A stretch of 64,000 nucleotides of DNA from an uncultured Kineothrix sp. (GTDB lineage Bacteria; Bacillota; Clostridia; Lachnospirales; Lachnospiraceae). Position numbers and translations under genes: made by a program. Of this stretch, positions 51,882 to 60,987 are shown in pieces (the first letter of the stretch is position 1; each line of letters opens with the position of its first letter). The stretch spans positions 1-64,000 of the forward strand of contig CAJUSR010000016.1 of assembly GCA_910588855.1 (NCBI GenBank). Reading direction: 5' to 3'. The notes beneath the pieces were generated by a model, which saw only the letters and a list, made by a program, of their open reading frames with translations, made no database searches and was not told the origin of the DNA.

Positions 51882-53186
51882 TTATGTCACTCCTTTCTGG
51901 CAGCAAGTCAGTTCCATATGCTGTATGAAACAATCACATTGCATTGTTGTTTCCAATAGCACATTATCATATGAACGGATGATTTTCTGTGCGTTGGAAA
52001 GCCCGATTCCCTGATGCCCGGTTTTTGTACTAAAGCCTTTTTGCTTGAGCATATGCAATGTGGAACCGTTATCCTGGAAACGGTTGCTTATGATGATTGA
52101 CACACCAGTCTCATTTTGGATGATATTTAGCCCTATTTGCGGCTGTTTGGTCTCCAATGTGGCTTCAATCGCATTGTCTAAAAAGATTCCCAATATTCTG
52201 GCAAGGTCCACAGTATCTATCGGAAAATTGTCCACTGGATTGGGGATATCAATGGTGACATCAATCCCCGATTCGTGGGCATATATCATTTTGGCAGAGA
52301 GCAGGCTTTTGATTTCCAGAACAGCGATGTTGCTCAGTTGATTTAACTTGTAATCACCCTGGGTAATCAGATTCTTCGTTGGGAAGATTTTGGTTTCAAA
52401 AAAATTCTTTAATTCGTCCATATCGCAATTTTCAATATAATCGGATAGTGAGAGCAGAATGTTAATGTAATCATGCTTAAAGGAGCGCAGCCCATTGTAC
52501 ATGACCTCCAAATTATGTGTGTAGTCCTGCAAATCCTGCATGGCTTTTTTCTTCGTCTCTGCCTGTATTTGTTCCAGATAGGAACGGCGCATAGTCAGAA
52601 GCAAAAACAGCATAACAAGCAGATAGCCTGAAATATGTAAGGCATTATTATATATCATTTTGCCAATTGATCCATTTTGCCCCGGAATCAAATTATCGAA
52701 CAGATAGATGGTGATAAGGAGCAGCAATGCGGCATCAATCAAATACCATGTCTGGGGAAGGCGCAAAATGCCTTTATCTGACAGCAATATTTTTTTTAGG
52801 AGCTTTCCGCAAAGCATGGTAATAAAATAAAATAGCAAAATGCGGATTAGCATGATGCCGAAAGCAAAATAGGGTTGATTTGATAAAGGCAGGGAAATCA
52901 ATAGATGCAAAAGGCCTGACAGCAAATTATCGATTACGATGGTTAACACAATCCCAATCATGCCCATACAAACATTCTGGGATGCGGTATTTCGATAGGT
53001 GGCTAATCCATAAATACAAACTGCCACCAGAATACCGAACAGGCCGTACGGTATACAGGATAAGAGTGTTACAGGCATCCCGGCAAGCAACAGCAGCATA
53101 TAAAGCGCTAGAAACGCTTTCAGGCCCATGCGCTGAGGCCACATATTACGGATGCCAAGTGAAAGCTGAAAAAAAGACAGCAGCAT
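51882..53186 (-). CDS. GHKL-type sensor histidine kinase (AgrC-like)
   Basis: 434 aa. Six transmembrane helices in residues 1-205, then a coiled coil and the phosphoacceptor FKHDYINILLSLSDYIE, followed by a GHKL ATPase with ILGIFLDNAIEATLE (N-box) and TKTGHQGIGLSNAQKI (G-box). The AgrC layout implies a peptide ligand, but no agrB or agrD gene is visible nearby. TAAAAGGAGGAA precedes the ATG at 53186. The kinase gene is first in the operon with the LytTR regulator. Confidence 0.92.
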   Translation of the reverse strand: MLLSFFQLSLGIRNMWPQRMGLKAFLALYMLLLLAGMPVTLLSCIPYGLFGILVAVCIYGLATYRNTASQNVCMGMIGIVLTIVIDNLLSGLLHLLISLPLSNQPYFAFGIMLIRILLFYFITMLCGKLLKKILLSDKGILRLPQTWYLIDAALLLLITIYLFDNLIPGQNGSIGKMIYNNALHISGYLLVMLFLLLTMRRSYLEQIQAETKKKAMQDLQDYTHNLEVMYNGLRSFKHDYINILLSLSDYIENCDMDELKNFFETKIFPTKNLITQGDYKLNQLSNIAVLEIKSLLSAKMIYAHESGIDVTIDIPNPVDNFPIDTVDLARILGIFLDNAIEATLETKQPQIGLNIIQNETGVSIIISNRFQDNGSTLHMLKQKGFSTKTGHQGIGLSNAQKIIRSYDNVLLETTMQCDCFIQHMELTCCQKGVT

Positions 53187-53285
53187 TTCAGTATATTCCT
53201 CCTTTTATGGTTTGCTTCCCTGATTATACTGTATGTGATTCCTTGTATCAAGCGTTGCTTTGCTTCCGTGTACAAGAGATTATAG

Positions 53286-53522
53286 TGGAAATGGTGGAGA
53301 AGGATTAGGAATTATATGGAAGTGTTATAAGAAGTAAGAACTAATCGGCCGGTATATCTTACCCGTAATGGCCGAGGTGCTTATGCCATTGTAGAGGTGG
53401 ATGAATTAGACAGATTAAAAGCAACGATAAAGCTTTTGGCTAAATTAGAGGAAGGGGAGCAGTCTGCTAGAGAAAAAGGTTGGTTGACAGCAGATGAAGT
53501 AGAGGCTGCATTAGGATTATAA
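53286..53522 (+). pseudogene. Phd/YefM-type antitoxin, truncated with an in-frame stop
   Basis: The frame reads RIRNYMEVL, stop (53328-53330), then EVRTNRPVYLTRNGRGAYAI and a C-terminal toxin-binding helix ending WLTADEVEAALGL. In relatives the preceding residues are DLRNY.EVL(K)E, so the N-terminal ~10 residues are lost and a Lys codon became TAA. It ends 1 nt before the toxin start, the usual coupled layout. Confidence 0.7.
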
Positions 53523-53523
53523 T

Positions 53524-53832
53524 ATGCCAAAGCTAATTTACACGCCTAAAGCGTTAGATGATTTACAAGGGATAAAAACATATATTTCCGAGCAATTTGG
53601 AGGGGACAGGGCAAAGACTTGTGTTCAGGAAATTGCAACAACAGTCAGGCAGTTGGAAATGTTTCCTAATGAAGGTCCTTGTTTACAGGATTTGATAGAA
53701 TGTCCGACAGATTACCATTATTTAGCAGTAAAACCAAATTACATTTTTTACCGTATTCTACTTCATTCCTTCGCAGAACTGATGAATAAGTGCGCGCCTT
53801 GCAGGAATAATAGGCACTTATTTACGGGATAA
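53524..53832 (+). CDS. RelE/ParE family toxin, atypical C-terminus
   Basis: 102 aa. KLIYTPKALDDLQGIKTYIS and LEMFPNEGPCLQDLIECPTD, then HYLAVKPNYIFYRI are typical of RelE/ParE toxins that cut mRNA at the ribosome or poison gyrase. After FYRI the expected catalytic strand (usually RVLHxRQDY) is replaced by LLHSFAELMNKCAPC, and weak similarity resumes in another frame, so a frameshift has probably inactivated it. That would fit with loss of the antitoxin start. Confidence 0.7.
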   Translation: MPKLIYTPKALDDLQGIKTYISEQFGGDRAKTCVQEIATTVRQLEMFPNEGPCLQDLIECPTDYHYLAVKPNYIFYRILLHSFAELMNKCAPCRNNRHLFTG

Positions 53833-53922
53833 GGCATTTTATGATAATTTTGGTAAAATGGTTGTTTTTTTTGGTATACTATCTCCGATAAATATATTTG
53901 TTCGGGAAGGAGATATGAAGTT

Positions 53923-54114
53923 ATGAAGCATTTTTTAAAAGGGGCGGCCGTATTAGTAATAATAATAATTGTTTTAATGGTAATCAATGTAATTTGCAAT
54001 ATGAATGGCATTGATTTGGACTCGGTATCCACAGGTACAGTGGCAGCAGTTGGCGCTATGTTGATTTATGACGGATTGCTCAAGCGTGAAAAAAATAAAG
54101 ATGATTCAAAATAA
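53923..54114 (+). CDS. Small single-helix membrane protein
   Basis: 63 aa with GGGAAGGAGAT upstream of ATG 53923. One transmembrane helix (about residues 7-27), a short exterior segment, a second weak hydrophobic patch (TVAAVGAMLIYDGLL) and a basic, Lys/Asp-rich tail. Not recognised. The good ribosome binding site and codon pattern support it as real. Confidence 0.6.
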   Translation: MKHFLKGAAVLVIIIIVLMVINVICNMNGIDLDSVSTGTVAAVGAMLIYDGLLKREKNKDDSK

Positions 54115-54239
54115 ATTAAGAGGTTTGGAATAATACGCTCTACGACATGGCAGACAGGATAAAAACGTTACAAACATTTGTAAATTGGGGGAATAGAAAT
54201 TCAAAATTTAATCATTATAATAGACTTAGACATAGAGAG

Positions 54240-54289
54240 ACAGGGCAGATGAACTTGTGGAAAATAACAGTTCGCCTGCTCTGTTTTTT
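54240..54289 (+). terminator. Intrinsic terminator
   Basis: ACAGGGCAG.TGAACT pairs with AGTTCGCCTGCTCTGT around a 16-nt loop and is followed by TTTTTT. It joins directly to the mosaic repeat copy that begins there. Confidence 0.6.
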
Positions 54290-54378
54290 ACCATATAGGA
54301 AAGTCCTTCGCCAGAAGGACGTAGATTGAGGAAGAACCGAAGGTTCTTCATGAAGTGTCGAAGACACTTTTTTATGTC
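54285..54378. repeat. Third copy of the mosaic interspersed repeat (linker type)
   Basis: TTTTTTACCATATAGGAAA, then CCTTCGCCAGAAGG, GAAGAACCGAAGGTTCTTC and AAGTGTCGAAGACACTT hairpins and a T-run, matching 16408-16500. It shows the element is dispersed in this genome. Confidence 0.75.
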
Positions 54379-54447
54379 CAGCGATTAGGATGACCTTCAA
54401 TTGTTAAAAATTGTTTGGTATAATCAATTTGAAAAGTTTGGATAGAA

Positions 54448-54534
54448 ATGCTGCGGCTGGAAAGTGATATGAGGCTGGAAAGTAATATGAGATTAGAAAG
54501 TGATATGGGGCTGGAAAGCGATATGAGGATTTGA
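54448..54534 (+). repeat. Four 18-bp tandem repeats in a 28-codon ORF
   Basis: ATG 54448 opens a frame of MLRLESDMRLESNMRLESDM type: four copies of (R)LESDM with few substitutions, ending at TGA 54532. No good ribosome binding site. The rest of the 590-bp gap around it shows no gene. Confidence 0.6.
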
Positions 54535-54705
54535 AGTTAGACTAGAAATAAAAATACCATATAAACAATAGTAAAATTATCATCGGTATCGGCCGGATGC
54601 TTTGTTTCATGGGAACGCTGGAAATAGAGTATGGATGCTGGATAACCAAGGGGCGATTTTAGATTCCAGACGGGCATTTATGAGTCAAGTGAAGGAGGGA
54701 TACAT

Positions 54706-55579
54706 ATGAATATACGTAATTTCAGGGATATTAGCGGTTACCGGAACCGGAACGGTAAAGTGATGAAAAAGAATATGATTTTCCGGGGAGGAGCCTTGAA
54801 TCATATGACAAAAGAGCAGGCGGATTATTTTGAAAATGTATTGGGGATTAGGCATATTCTGGACTTCCGCGATGAGAGAGAAGCGGAAATGGCGAAGGAT
54901 TATCCGTTTTCCGCTGCAGCCTATGAGCGGATTGGCGCATTGAGGGTGCGGAAACATGAGGATGCCGGTTTTAACTTTGAAAAAATTGCAAAGGATAAAA
55001 TGGATGCGGGGCAATTCCAGTATATCCTTAAGTATTTAAAAGAGGGATATAAGACTATGGTCTTTGATAATCCGGCATACCAAAGGCTGTTCGCTCTCCT
55101 TTTGGAAAATAACGGAAACCTTTATTCCCGCGAGCAACGAGCCAAGTGGCTGCTTGCAGTCATTTGGCGACTGCCGCGAGGGTCAAATATCCCGCTGCTC
55201 TGCAGCGCTGCAAGTTTGATACCCCGTTGCTTGCAGCGGGGTCTTTGATTTCCATTGTACGGCGGGGAAAGACAGGACAGGAGTTGCCGGTTTTTTAATT
55301 ATGATGGCATTGGGCATGGATGAAGAGGAGGCAGTCAAAGAATATCTGCTATCGAATCAGTATTTGAAACAGGAAATGGATGATTTCATCGGTCAATTGA
55401 ATATTCCTGAAGCCTATCAGCAGATGGTAAGACCTATGTTGGGTGTTTCGGAGGAATTTATCCGCTTGACTATCGACTCTATCAAAAGAAAATATAATGG
55501 GTATGACGATTTCTTTACCTATGAATACCAACTGGATGGGGAAAAAAGAAAACGTCTCATGGAAATTTACTGTGAGTAA
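54706..55579 (+). pseudogene. Protein tyrosine/serine phosphatase interrupted by a 124-bp repeat
   Basis: The first part (MNIRNFRDISGYRNRNGKVM, IFRGGALNHMTKEQADYF, GIRHILDFRDEREAEMAKDY) and the second part (FHCTAGKDRTGVAGFLIMMA to the end at 55579) together make an IphP-like dual phosphatase of about 250 aa. A 124-bp insertion at 55126-55249 separates LENNGNLY from the catalytic loop HCTAGKDRTG and brings a stop. AAGGAGGGA precedes ATG 54706. The catalytic part has no start of its own. Confidence 0.82.
55126..55249. repeat. 124-bp palindromic repeat inserted in the phosphatase gene
   Basis: Dense hairpins: CAAGTGGCTGCTTG, GCAGTC...GACTGC, GCTGC...GCAGC, and ACCCCGTTGC...GCAGCGGGGT. There is at most a 2-3 bp target duplication (AT/ATT). 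No coding capacity. It resembles REP/MITE-type repeats dispersed in Lachnospiraceae. Confidence 0.75.
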
Positions 55580-55680
55580 AAAGGGCAAAATATTATTACA
55601 TTAAAATTTACAAAACAGGGCAGAGAAAGCGAGGAAATAAATTTTAATATTTGATAAGATGTGAAAAAGGAGGTTCACAG

Positions 55681-56544
55681 ATGGAATGGTTGAGACAATT
55701 AAACAACGCCATAGAGTATATTGAAAGCAACTTGGATAGTGAAATATCCTATGATGAAGCGGCTCGGATAGCGTGTTGCTCAACCTATTACTTCCAACGG
55801 ATATTCACCTATGTAACGGGAGTCTCTTTAGCTGAATATATACGTCGCCGCAGAATGACACAGGCCGCTTTTGAATTACAGCAGACAGATAAGCGGGTAC
55901 TGGATATCGCGTTAAAATATGGCTATACTTCCCCTACATCTTTTAACAGAGCTTTTCAAAAGGTGCATGGTATCACGCCTGTGGCCGTTAAAAGTATGGG
56001 AAGTAAACTATATGCGTATTTGCCTATTCGATTTTCCGTGAATGTCGCAGGAGGAAATTCGATACCCTATCATATTGAGGAAAAGGGTTCTATACGAATA
56101 GTAGGAGTCCGCACCCAATTAGTTGAAGATATGGAAACAAACTTAAAGGAAGTGCCGAAATTCTGGGAAAATGCTCTTAATGGGCAGCAGTTTTCAAAGA
56201 TATGCCGTTTATCGCAAGGTGAGCCGGAAGGCATCTTGGGCGTAAGCGTTTTCCAAAACCCAGACAATATTTATTACTATATTGCCGCCTCCTCAAATTC
56301 GCCAGTTCCAAACGGAATGTACGAATACGAAATACCCGCTGCAACTTGGGCAGTTTTTGAAAATGACGGATATTTTAAAGAAAGCGTACAGGAAGTATTC
56401 CGCCGCTTTTATACCGAATGGCTTCTTTTTTCAGGATATGAATATGCCGGTTTCCCGGATATTGAAGTATATCCTGTTGTTGAAAACGGAGCTATCCACG
56501 GCCATTCGGAAGTATGGATTGCAATTAAAAACAAGGAGGACTGA
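55681..56544 (+). CDS. AraC family regulator with GyrI-like effector domain
   Basis: 287 aa from ATG 55681 (AAAGGAGG upstream). The N-terminal 105 residues carry the two HTH motifs (YDEAARIACCSTYYFQRIFT, VLDIALKYGYTSPTSFNRAF); the rest is a GyrI/BmrR-like small-molecule binding domain (IRIVGVRTQLVED ... DIEVYPVVENGAIHGHSEVW). It is 3 nt from the hydrolase gene downstream and is a paralogue of the regulator at 57684. Confidence 0.92.
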   Translation: MEWLRQLNNAIEYIESNLDSEISYDEAARIACCSTYYFQRIFTYVTGVSLAEYIRRRRMTQAAFELQQTDKRVLDIALKYGYTSPTSFNRAFQKVHGITPVAVKSMGSKLYAYLPIRFSVNVAGGNSIPYHIEEKGSIRIVGVRTQLVEDMETNLKEVPKFWENALNGQQFSKICRLSQGEPEGILGVSVFQNPDNIYYYIAASSNSPVPNGMYEYEIPAATWAVFENDGYFKESVQEVFRRFYTEWLLFSGYEYAGFPDIEVYPVVENGAIHGHSEVWIAIKNKED

Positions 56545-56547
56545 CAG

Positions 56548-57576
56548 ATGCATCATTTAAGGCTAAAAGGCGGCCATTATGAAATGGGTGTAAAGAGGGG
56601 GAGGATTTTTCAGAGATGTAATATTTCTTTTCCGCTTCATTTGGATTATTTTCAAAAGGAGCATGGAAAACAAAGCGAAAAAATATTGCAGGCATTTTAT
56701 CCCGAAGTATGTGAGGAAATAAAAGGTGTCAGCGATACCATAGGGGCAGACTATATCTCTTTTGCTTCCTGGATGTTGTGCATGGGCTGCTGTATGTATA
56801 ATCTGGAACAAAATATTCCGGTTGAGATTAGAGGCTGCACCGCATTTGCTTATGTAAGGAACGGGAATATAATCTATGGGCGCAATAATGATTTGCCTCC
56901 GTATTTACGGCAAGGCAGTAAAAGCGAACTATACGCCCCGGCAAAGGGGAATAGATTTAATCTCACTACTTCCTCGTTTATAAATGGAGAAGAAGGATTG
57001 AACGAACACGGCCTGGCGGTTGCTATGACTTTTGTTATGACCAGCCTTCATAAAATACGGTCCGGATTTAACTCATGCTTTGTGGTCAGATATTTGCTGG
57101 AAAAGGCGGATAATACAGAGCAGGCTATTTCCTTGCTTATGAATTTGCCGATAGCCTCCAACTGCAATATTTTGCTTGCTGACAGAGCAGGAAATATGGT
57201 TGTTGTTGAATGTACGCCCGTTGAGAAAAGGATACGCGAAGCGGTGGCATCTGGCGATGGGAAAATTGTGTGTACGGTAAACAGCTTTACATCTGAAGAA
57301 TTTGCTACATATGATGATTCTAACGGAGACAATTATGATTCCGCCATACGTTACAAAGTGGTAATGGATTGTTTTTCCAACCGGTTAAAGGATAACCTTC
57401 TGGAAGACACCAAGCGGCTCTTAAAGGGAGAGTTTGGCTTTATGTGCCAGTACGAAGCGCCTGATTTTGAAACCGTGTGGAGTTCCATATTTGATTTGAA
57501 AAGTTTGACGATTTATCGTGCGGAAGGAGACCCGCGAAAGAAGAAATTCATTACCGATAACAGATTGCACGATTGA
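56548..57576 (+). CDS. C45-family autoprocessing hydrolase/acyltransferase
   Basis: 342 aa Ntn-hydrolase. RGCTAFAYVRNGNIIYGRNN around Cys97 is the self-cleavage site that would create the N-terminal nucleophile, as in acyl-CoA:6-aminopenicillanate acyltransferase and bile-salt or penicillin acylase relatives; GLNEHGLAVAMTFV and NSCFVVRYLLEKA, then NCNILLADRAGNMVVVE follow. It is made as a single chain and cut. The substrate is unknown; an amide with a hydrophobic acyl group is likely. Co-transcribed with the AraC gene upstream. Confidence 0.87.
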   Translation: MHHLRLKGGHYEMGVKRGRIFQRCNISFPLHLDYFQKEHGKQSEKILQAFYPEVCEEIKGVSDTIGADYISFASWMLCMGCCMYNLEQNIPVEIRGCTAFAYVRNGNIIYGRNNDLPPYLRQGSKSELYAPAKGNRFNLTTSSFINGEEGLNEHGLAVAMTFVMTSLHKIRSGFNSCFVVRYLLEKADNTEQAISLLMNLPIASNCNILLADRAGNMVVVECTPVEKRIREAVASGDGKIVCTVNSFTSEEFATYDDSNGDNYDSAIRYKVVMDCFSNRLKDNLLEDTKRLLKGEFGFMCQYEAPDFETVWSSIFDLKSLTIYRAEGDPRKKKFITDNRLHD

Positions 57577-57683
57577 ATGATGTAACTCTTTGCTGCTCTC
57601 TTTTTTGTGCATGAAAAGAGAGGTATCAGGAAAACTATAAAAGTATAATTGAAGTATAACTAACTATCAAAAGGAGTGGAAAA

Positions 57684-58532
57684 ATGGAATGGATAGAACG
57701 GCTTAATAAAACAATCTCTTATATGGAAGGACATTTGACGGAAGAAATAAGCTATGATGAGCTGGCACGCATGGCTTGCTGCTCTACATATCACTTTCAA
57801 AGGATGTTTGCATATATAGCGGGTATTCCGCTTTCAGAGTATATTCGACGTAGGCGGATGTCCTTGGCGGCCGTGGATTTGCAAAGCGGCGAAGGGAAAA
57901 TTATTGATATTGGCATGAAATATGGGTATTCTTCCCCAACTGCATTTAACAGGGCATTTCAAAGTGTGCATGGCATAGCGCCGTCAATCGCCCAAAAAGG
58001 AGGAACGCTTATCAAATCATATCCTCCTATCAGTTTCAAAATAGCGGTAAAGGGCGGGGAGGAATTGAATTATCGGACGGAGGAAAAAGCCTCCTTTCGT
58101 ATTATTGGTGTATCTCAACCATTGGATAAAGAAATAGAAAACAATTTCATGGTGGTACCGCAAATGTGGCAAAAGGCAGCTACGGACGGCACATTAAACA
58201 AAATCATACCGCTTATGAACCAACAGCCTATGGGTGTCTTAGGCGTTAGCGTTTGTAATGATAAAGAAGAATGGAAATACTTCATAGCCGTATCTTCTTC
58301 ATCTGAAATAGACAATTCCTTAGAAGAATATGTTGTTCCTGGCTGTACATGGGCTATTTTTAGCGGAACTGGCACAAACAGGTCGATTCAGGAATTAGAA
58401 CAACGCGTTGTGACGGAATGGCTTCCAACTTCCGGCTATGAATTTGCGGATGCCCCCGATGTGGAAGTTTATCTAAATTCTGACCCTGACAATGCGCAAT
58501 ATGAAGTTTGGCTGCCAATCAGAAAAGTATGA
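57684..58532 (+). CDS. AraC family regulator with GyrI-like effector domain
   Basis: 282 aa with AAAAGGAGTGG before ATG 57684. Same plan as the regulator at 55681: HTH pair (YDELARMACCSTYHFQRMFA, IIDIGMKYGYSSPTAFNRAF) and GyrI-like domain (FRIIGVSQPLDKEIENN ... EVWLPIRKV). The two are clearly paralogous and flank the C45 hydrolase, suggesting a tandem duplication and response to related small molecules. Confidence 0.92.
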   Translation: MEWIERLNKTISYMEGHLTEEISYDELARMACCSTYHFQRMFAYIAGIPLSEYIRRRRMSLAAVDLQSGEGKIIDIGMKYGYSSPTAFNRAFQSVHGIAPSIAQKGGTLIKSYPPISFKIAVKGGEELNYRTEEKASFRIIGVSQPLDKEIENNFMVVPQMWQKAATDGTLNKIIPLMNQQPMGVLGVSVCNDKEEWKYFIAVSSSSEIDNSLEEYVVPGCTWAIFSGTGTNRSIQELEQRVVTEWLPTSGYEFADAPDVEVYLNSDPDNAQYEVWLPIRKV

Positions 58533-58630
58533 GATAGAAGAAGGCAGAAAATTAAAATCAAGAATTAATCATGAGTTTGTGTCTGCGGTGCATCCGCAAA
58601 TAGGTAATGCGCAGAGAAATGGGGTGAAAT

Positions 58631-59113
58631 ATGATGGATAAAAACACGGCAGATAAAAATTATGATGAATTTTTAGAAACCACAGGCGCAAGCAGGGACC
58701 GGGTTGAAGAAATAAACGATTTTCTTATGGATAGAAGCTGTAAGCGTGAAATCAAAACTGCGAAAAGCGGATTTACCGTTTCGTACCTTTTGCAAGATTC
58801 CAAAAAGACATTGGCTACTTTCGTCTGTAGAAAAACAGGGATAAAATTGAGGATTTTTCCACAACGGCTTAATGAATATATGGGATTTTTGGATACCCTT
58901 CCGGCAAAGATGAAAAAAGAAATTATAAAGTCCTCTGTCTGCAAGCGGCTTATCAATCCGAATGACTGTAATCCTAAATGTGTAATGGGATATACCTTTG
59001 TGATGGATAAGGAATACTATCAAAAATGCAGATATATGGCTTTTATGCCAACGGTAACCGAAGAGAGTACACCTTTTATTAAGGAATTTTTACAAAATGA
59101 GTTCATGCAATAA
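58631..59113 (+). CDS. Conserved hypothetical protein
   Basis: 160 aa, no signal peptide or membrane helix. It contains a short basic beta-rich part (FTVSYLLQDSKKTLATFVCR) and a C-terminal MGYTFVMDKEYYQKCRYMAF. Not recognised as a named family; the form suggests a cytosolic protein related to small DUF proteins linked with AraC/GyrI regulators. GGGGTG precedes ATG 58631 (or 58634). A terminator follows. Confidence 0.65.
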   Translation: MMDKNTADKNYDEFLETTGASRDRVEEINDFLMDRSCKREIKTAKSGFTVSYLLQDSKKTLATFVCRKTGIKLRIFPQRLNEYMGFLDTLPAKMKKEIIKSSVCKRLINPNDCNPKCVMGYTFVMDKEYYQKCRYMAFMPTVTEESTPFIKEFLQNEFMQ

Positions 59114-59207
59114 AATGATAAAACCTTCCGATGGCAAATAAGAAACTATTGTTTGACGGCAAAGTTTTTATGTGTCTAACAGAATAAAGAAAATTTGGGA
59201 ATTTTAC

Positions 59208-59243
59208 AACGGCTTTGAAATCATGTTCAAAACCGTTTTTTTT
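59208..59243 (+). terminator. Intrinsic terminator
   Basis: AACGGCTTTGAA and TTCAAAACCGTT pair around ATCATG and are followed by eight T, a strong terminator 95 nt after the stop at 59113. Confidence 0.85.
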
Positions 59244-59452
59244 CGTTTTTTATTTCCCATTCCTTATTTCTTATTCTCCCCGTAACGTCTGCTATTTATA
59301 AAAACCCCTCCCATTTATCAAAAGCCCTTCCTCTGGCATACTTAAGGGCAGCTTTGCACTGACGATAAGTATTTTTAAAACCAAGCCGTCCGCCATAGGA
59401 ACCTGCGGTTTGATTGCAAAAGGGATTTTTTTAATAGGGCATATGTGCAAAT

Positions 59453-59483
59453 AAGGACGGAAAATAAAGCAAACTTCGTCCTT
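59453..59483. promoter_or_regulatory. Inverted repeat upstream of the rhamnose operon
   Basis: AAGGACG (59453-59459) and CGTCCTT (59477-59483) are symmetric around 17 nt and lie 82 bp before rhaB. It may be the site of a rhamnose regulator not present in this window. The rest of the 320 bp after the terminator shows no gene. Confidence 0.4.
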
Positions 59484-59564
59484 ACAATCTCTCAATAAAA
59501 GAGATACAATGCAATTACGAAAATATTGAAATCCTAATTTAAAATCTTCGGAAAGGAGAAAAAT

Positions 59565-60968
59565 ATGGGCAATTATTTTTTGACCGTAGACATTGGAGCC
59601 TCCAGTGGACGCCATATTCTGGGCAGCATACAAGACGGCAGGATAGTCATTGAGGAAGTGTACCGTTTCGAGAACGGAATGGCAAAAAAGGACGGTCATC
59701 TTCAATGGGATGTGAATCATCTTGCAAAAGAAATTGTAGCTGGGATGTGCAAGTGCAAAGAGGCCGGGAAGATTCCCGTTACGATGGGGATTGATACTTG
59801 GGGCGTGGACTATGTGCTGTTGGATGGGGAAGGTAAAATTGTCGGAAATACTTATGGCTATAGGGATGGCCGGACAAAAGGGATGGACGAAGAGGTATAC
59901 CGCCATATCCCGTTGGAAAGGCTGTATGAGAGGAACGGGATACAAAAGCAGATATTCAACACGGTTTATCAACTGATGGCAGCCAAGGCACAGGAGCCAG
60001 AAATCCTTGCACAGGCAGAGAGCTTGTTGATGATGCCGGATTATTTTAACTTTGTGCTGACAGGGGTGAAGAAGAGCGAATATACCAATGCGACCACAGG
60101 GCAATTGGTGCATGTAAAAAACAACGATTGGGATTGGGAGCTGATGGATATCCTTGGGCTTCCGAAAAAGATTTTCAACCCTCTTTCTATGCCGGGAACG
60201 ATTGTTGGGGAGCTGAAAGAGGAGATTGCCGAAAAAGTAGGGTATCAGTGCAAGGTAATGCAGATTGCATCCCACGATACGGCTTCTGCCGTGCTGGCTG
60301 TGCCTTCGCTGGAAGAAGAATGCCTTTATATCAGTTCCGGTACATGGTCTTTGCTGGGAACGGAAATCAGGGAACCGATTTGCACGAAAGAAAGCATGGA
60401 AAAGAACTTTACTAACGAAGGCGGCTATGATTACCGGTTCCGGTATTTGAAAAATATTATGGGGTTATGGATGATACAGTCGGTAAGGCATGAATTTGAC
60501 GATGCCTATTCCTTTGCAGAAATCTGCAGACAGGCGGAGGAAGAAAAGGAATTTCCTTCCCGGGTGGATGTAAACGATGATTGCTTTCTGGCTCCGGACA
60601 ATATGACGAAAGAAATACAGGGCTATTGCCAAAGGACGGGGCAGGAAATACCGAAGACGCTGGGCCAGTTGGCCACAGTGGTCTACCAAAGCCTTGCGGA
60701 ATGTTATGCACAGGCTTTTGCGGATGTGGAAAAACTGACCGGAAAGAAGTACCAGGCAGTACATATCGTAGGCGGCGGTTCTAATGCTGCATATTTGAAT
60801 GAGCTGACCGCATCCAAGAGCGGGCGGACGGTATATGCCGGGCCGGGGGAAGCAACGGCTATTGGGAATCTGGCGGTACAGATGATGGAAGCAGGGGAAT
60901 TGGGCAGCTTGAAGGAAGCGAGAAAATGTATTTTTTATTCTTTCGGAGTGGAAGAATACAAAGCATAA
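59565..60968 (+). CDS. rhaB: L-rhamnulokinase
   Basis: 467 aa FGGY-family kinase that phosphorylates L-rhamnulose at O1 with ATP. YFLTVDIGASSGRHILGSIQ is the RhaB version of the phosphate-binding start; TMGIDTWGVDYVLLD, then ASHDTASAVLAVP and the ATP-site HIVGGGSNAAYLNELTA follow. GAAAGGAG precedes ATG 59565. First gene of the operon, 19 nt before rhaA. Cytosolic. Confidence 0.95.
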   Translation: MGNYFLTVDIGASSGRHILGSIQDGRIVIEEVYRFENGMAKKDGHLQWDVNHLAKEIVAGMCKCKEAGKIPVTMGIDTWGVDYVLLDGEGKIVGNTYGYRDGRTKGMDEEVYRHIPLERLYERNGIQKQIFNTVYQLMAAKAQEPEILAQAESLLMMPDYFNFVLTGVKKSEYTNATTGQLVHVKNNDWDWELMDILGLPKKIFNPLSMPGTIVGELKEEIAEKVGYQCKVMQIASHDTASAVLAVPSLEEECLYISSGTWSLLGTEIREPICTKESMEKNFTNEGGYDYRFRYLKNIMGLWMIQSVRHEFDDAYSFAEICRQAEEEKEFPSRVDVNDDCFLAPDNMTKEIQGYCQRTGQEIPKTLGQLATVVYQSLAECYAQAFADVEKLTGKKYQAVHIVGGGSNAAYLNELTASKSGRTVYAGPGEATAIGNLAVQMMEAGELGSLKEARKCIFYSFGVEEYKA

Positions 60969-60987
60969 AAATCAGGAGGAAAAAGAA

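Noticed and set aside
54147..54329. 60-aa open frame beginning MADRIKTLQ
   Set aside because: It runs through a terminator and into the interspersed repeat, has no ribosome binding site and resembles nothing.
59292..60275. 327-codon minus-strand open frame
   Set aside because: It covers rhaB in antisense and has no ribosome binding site or family motif.
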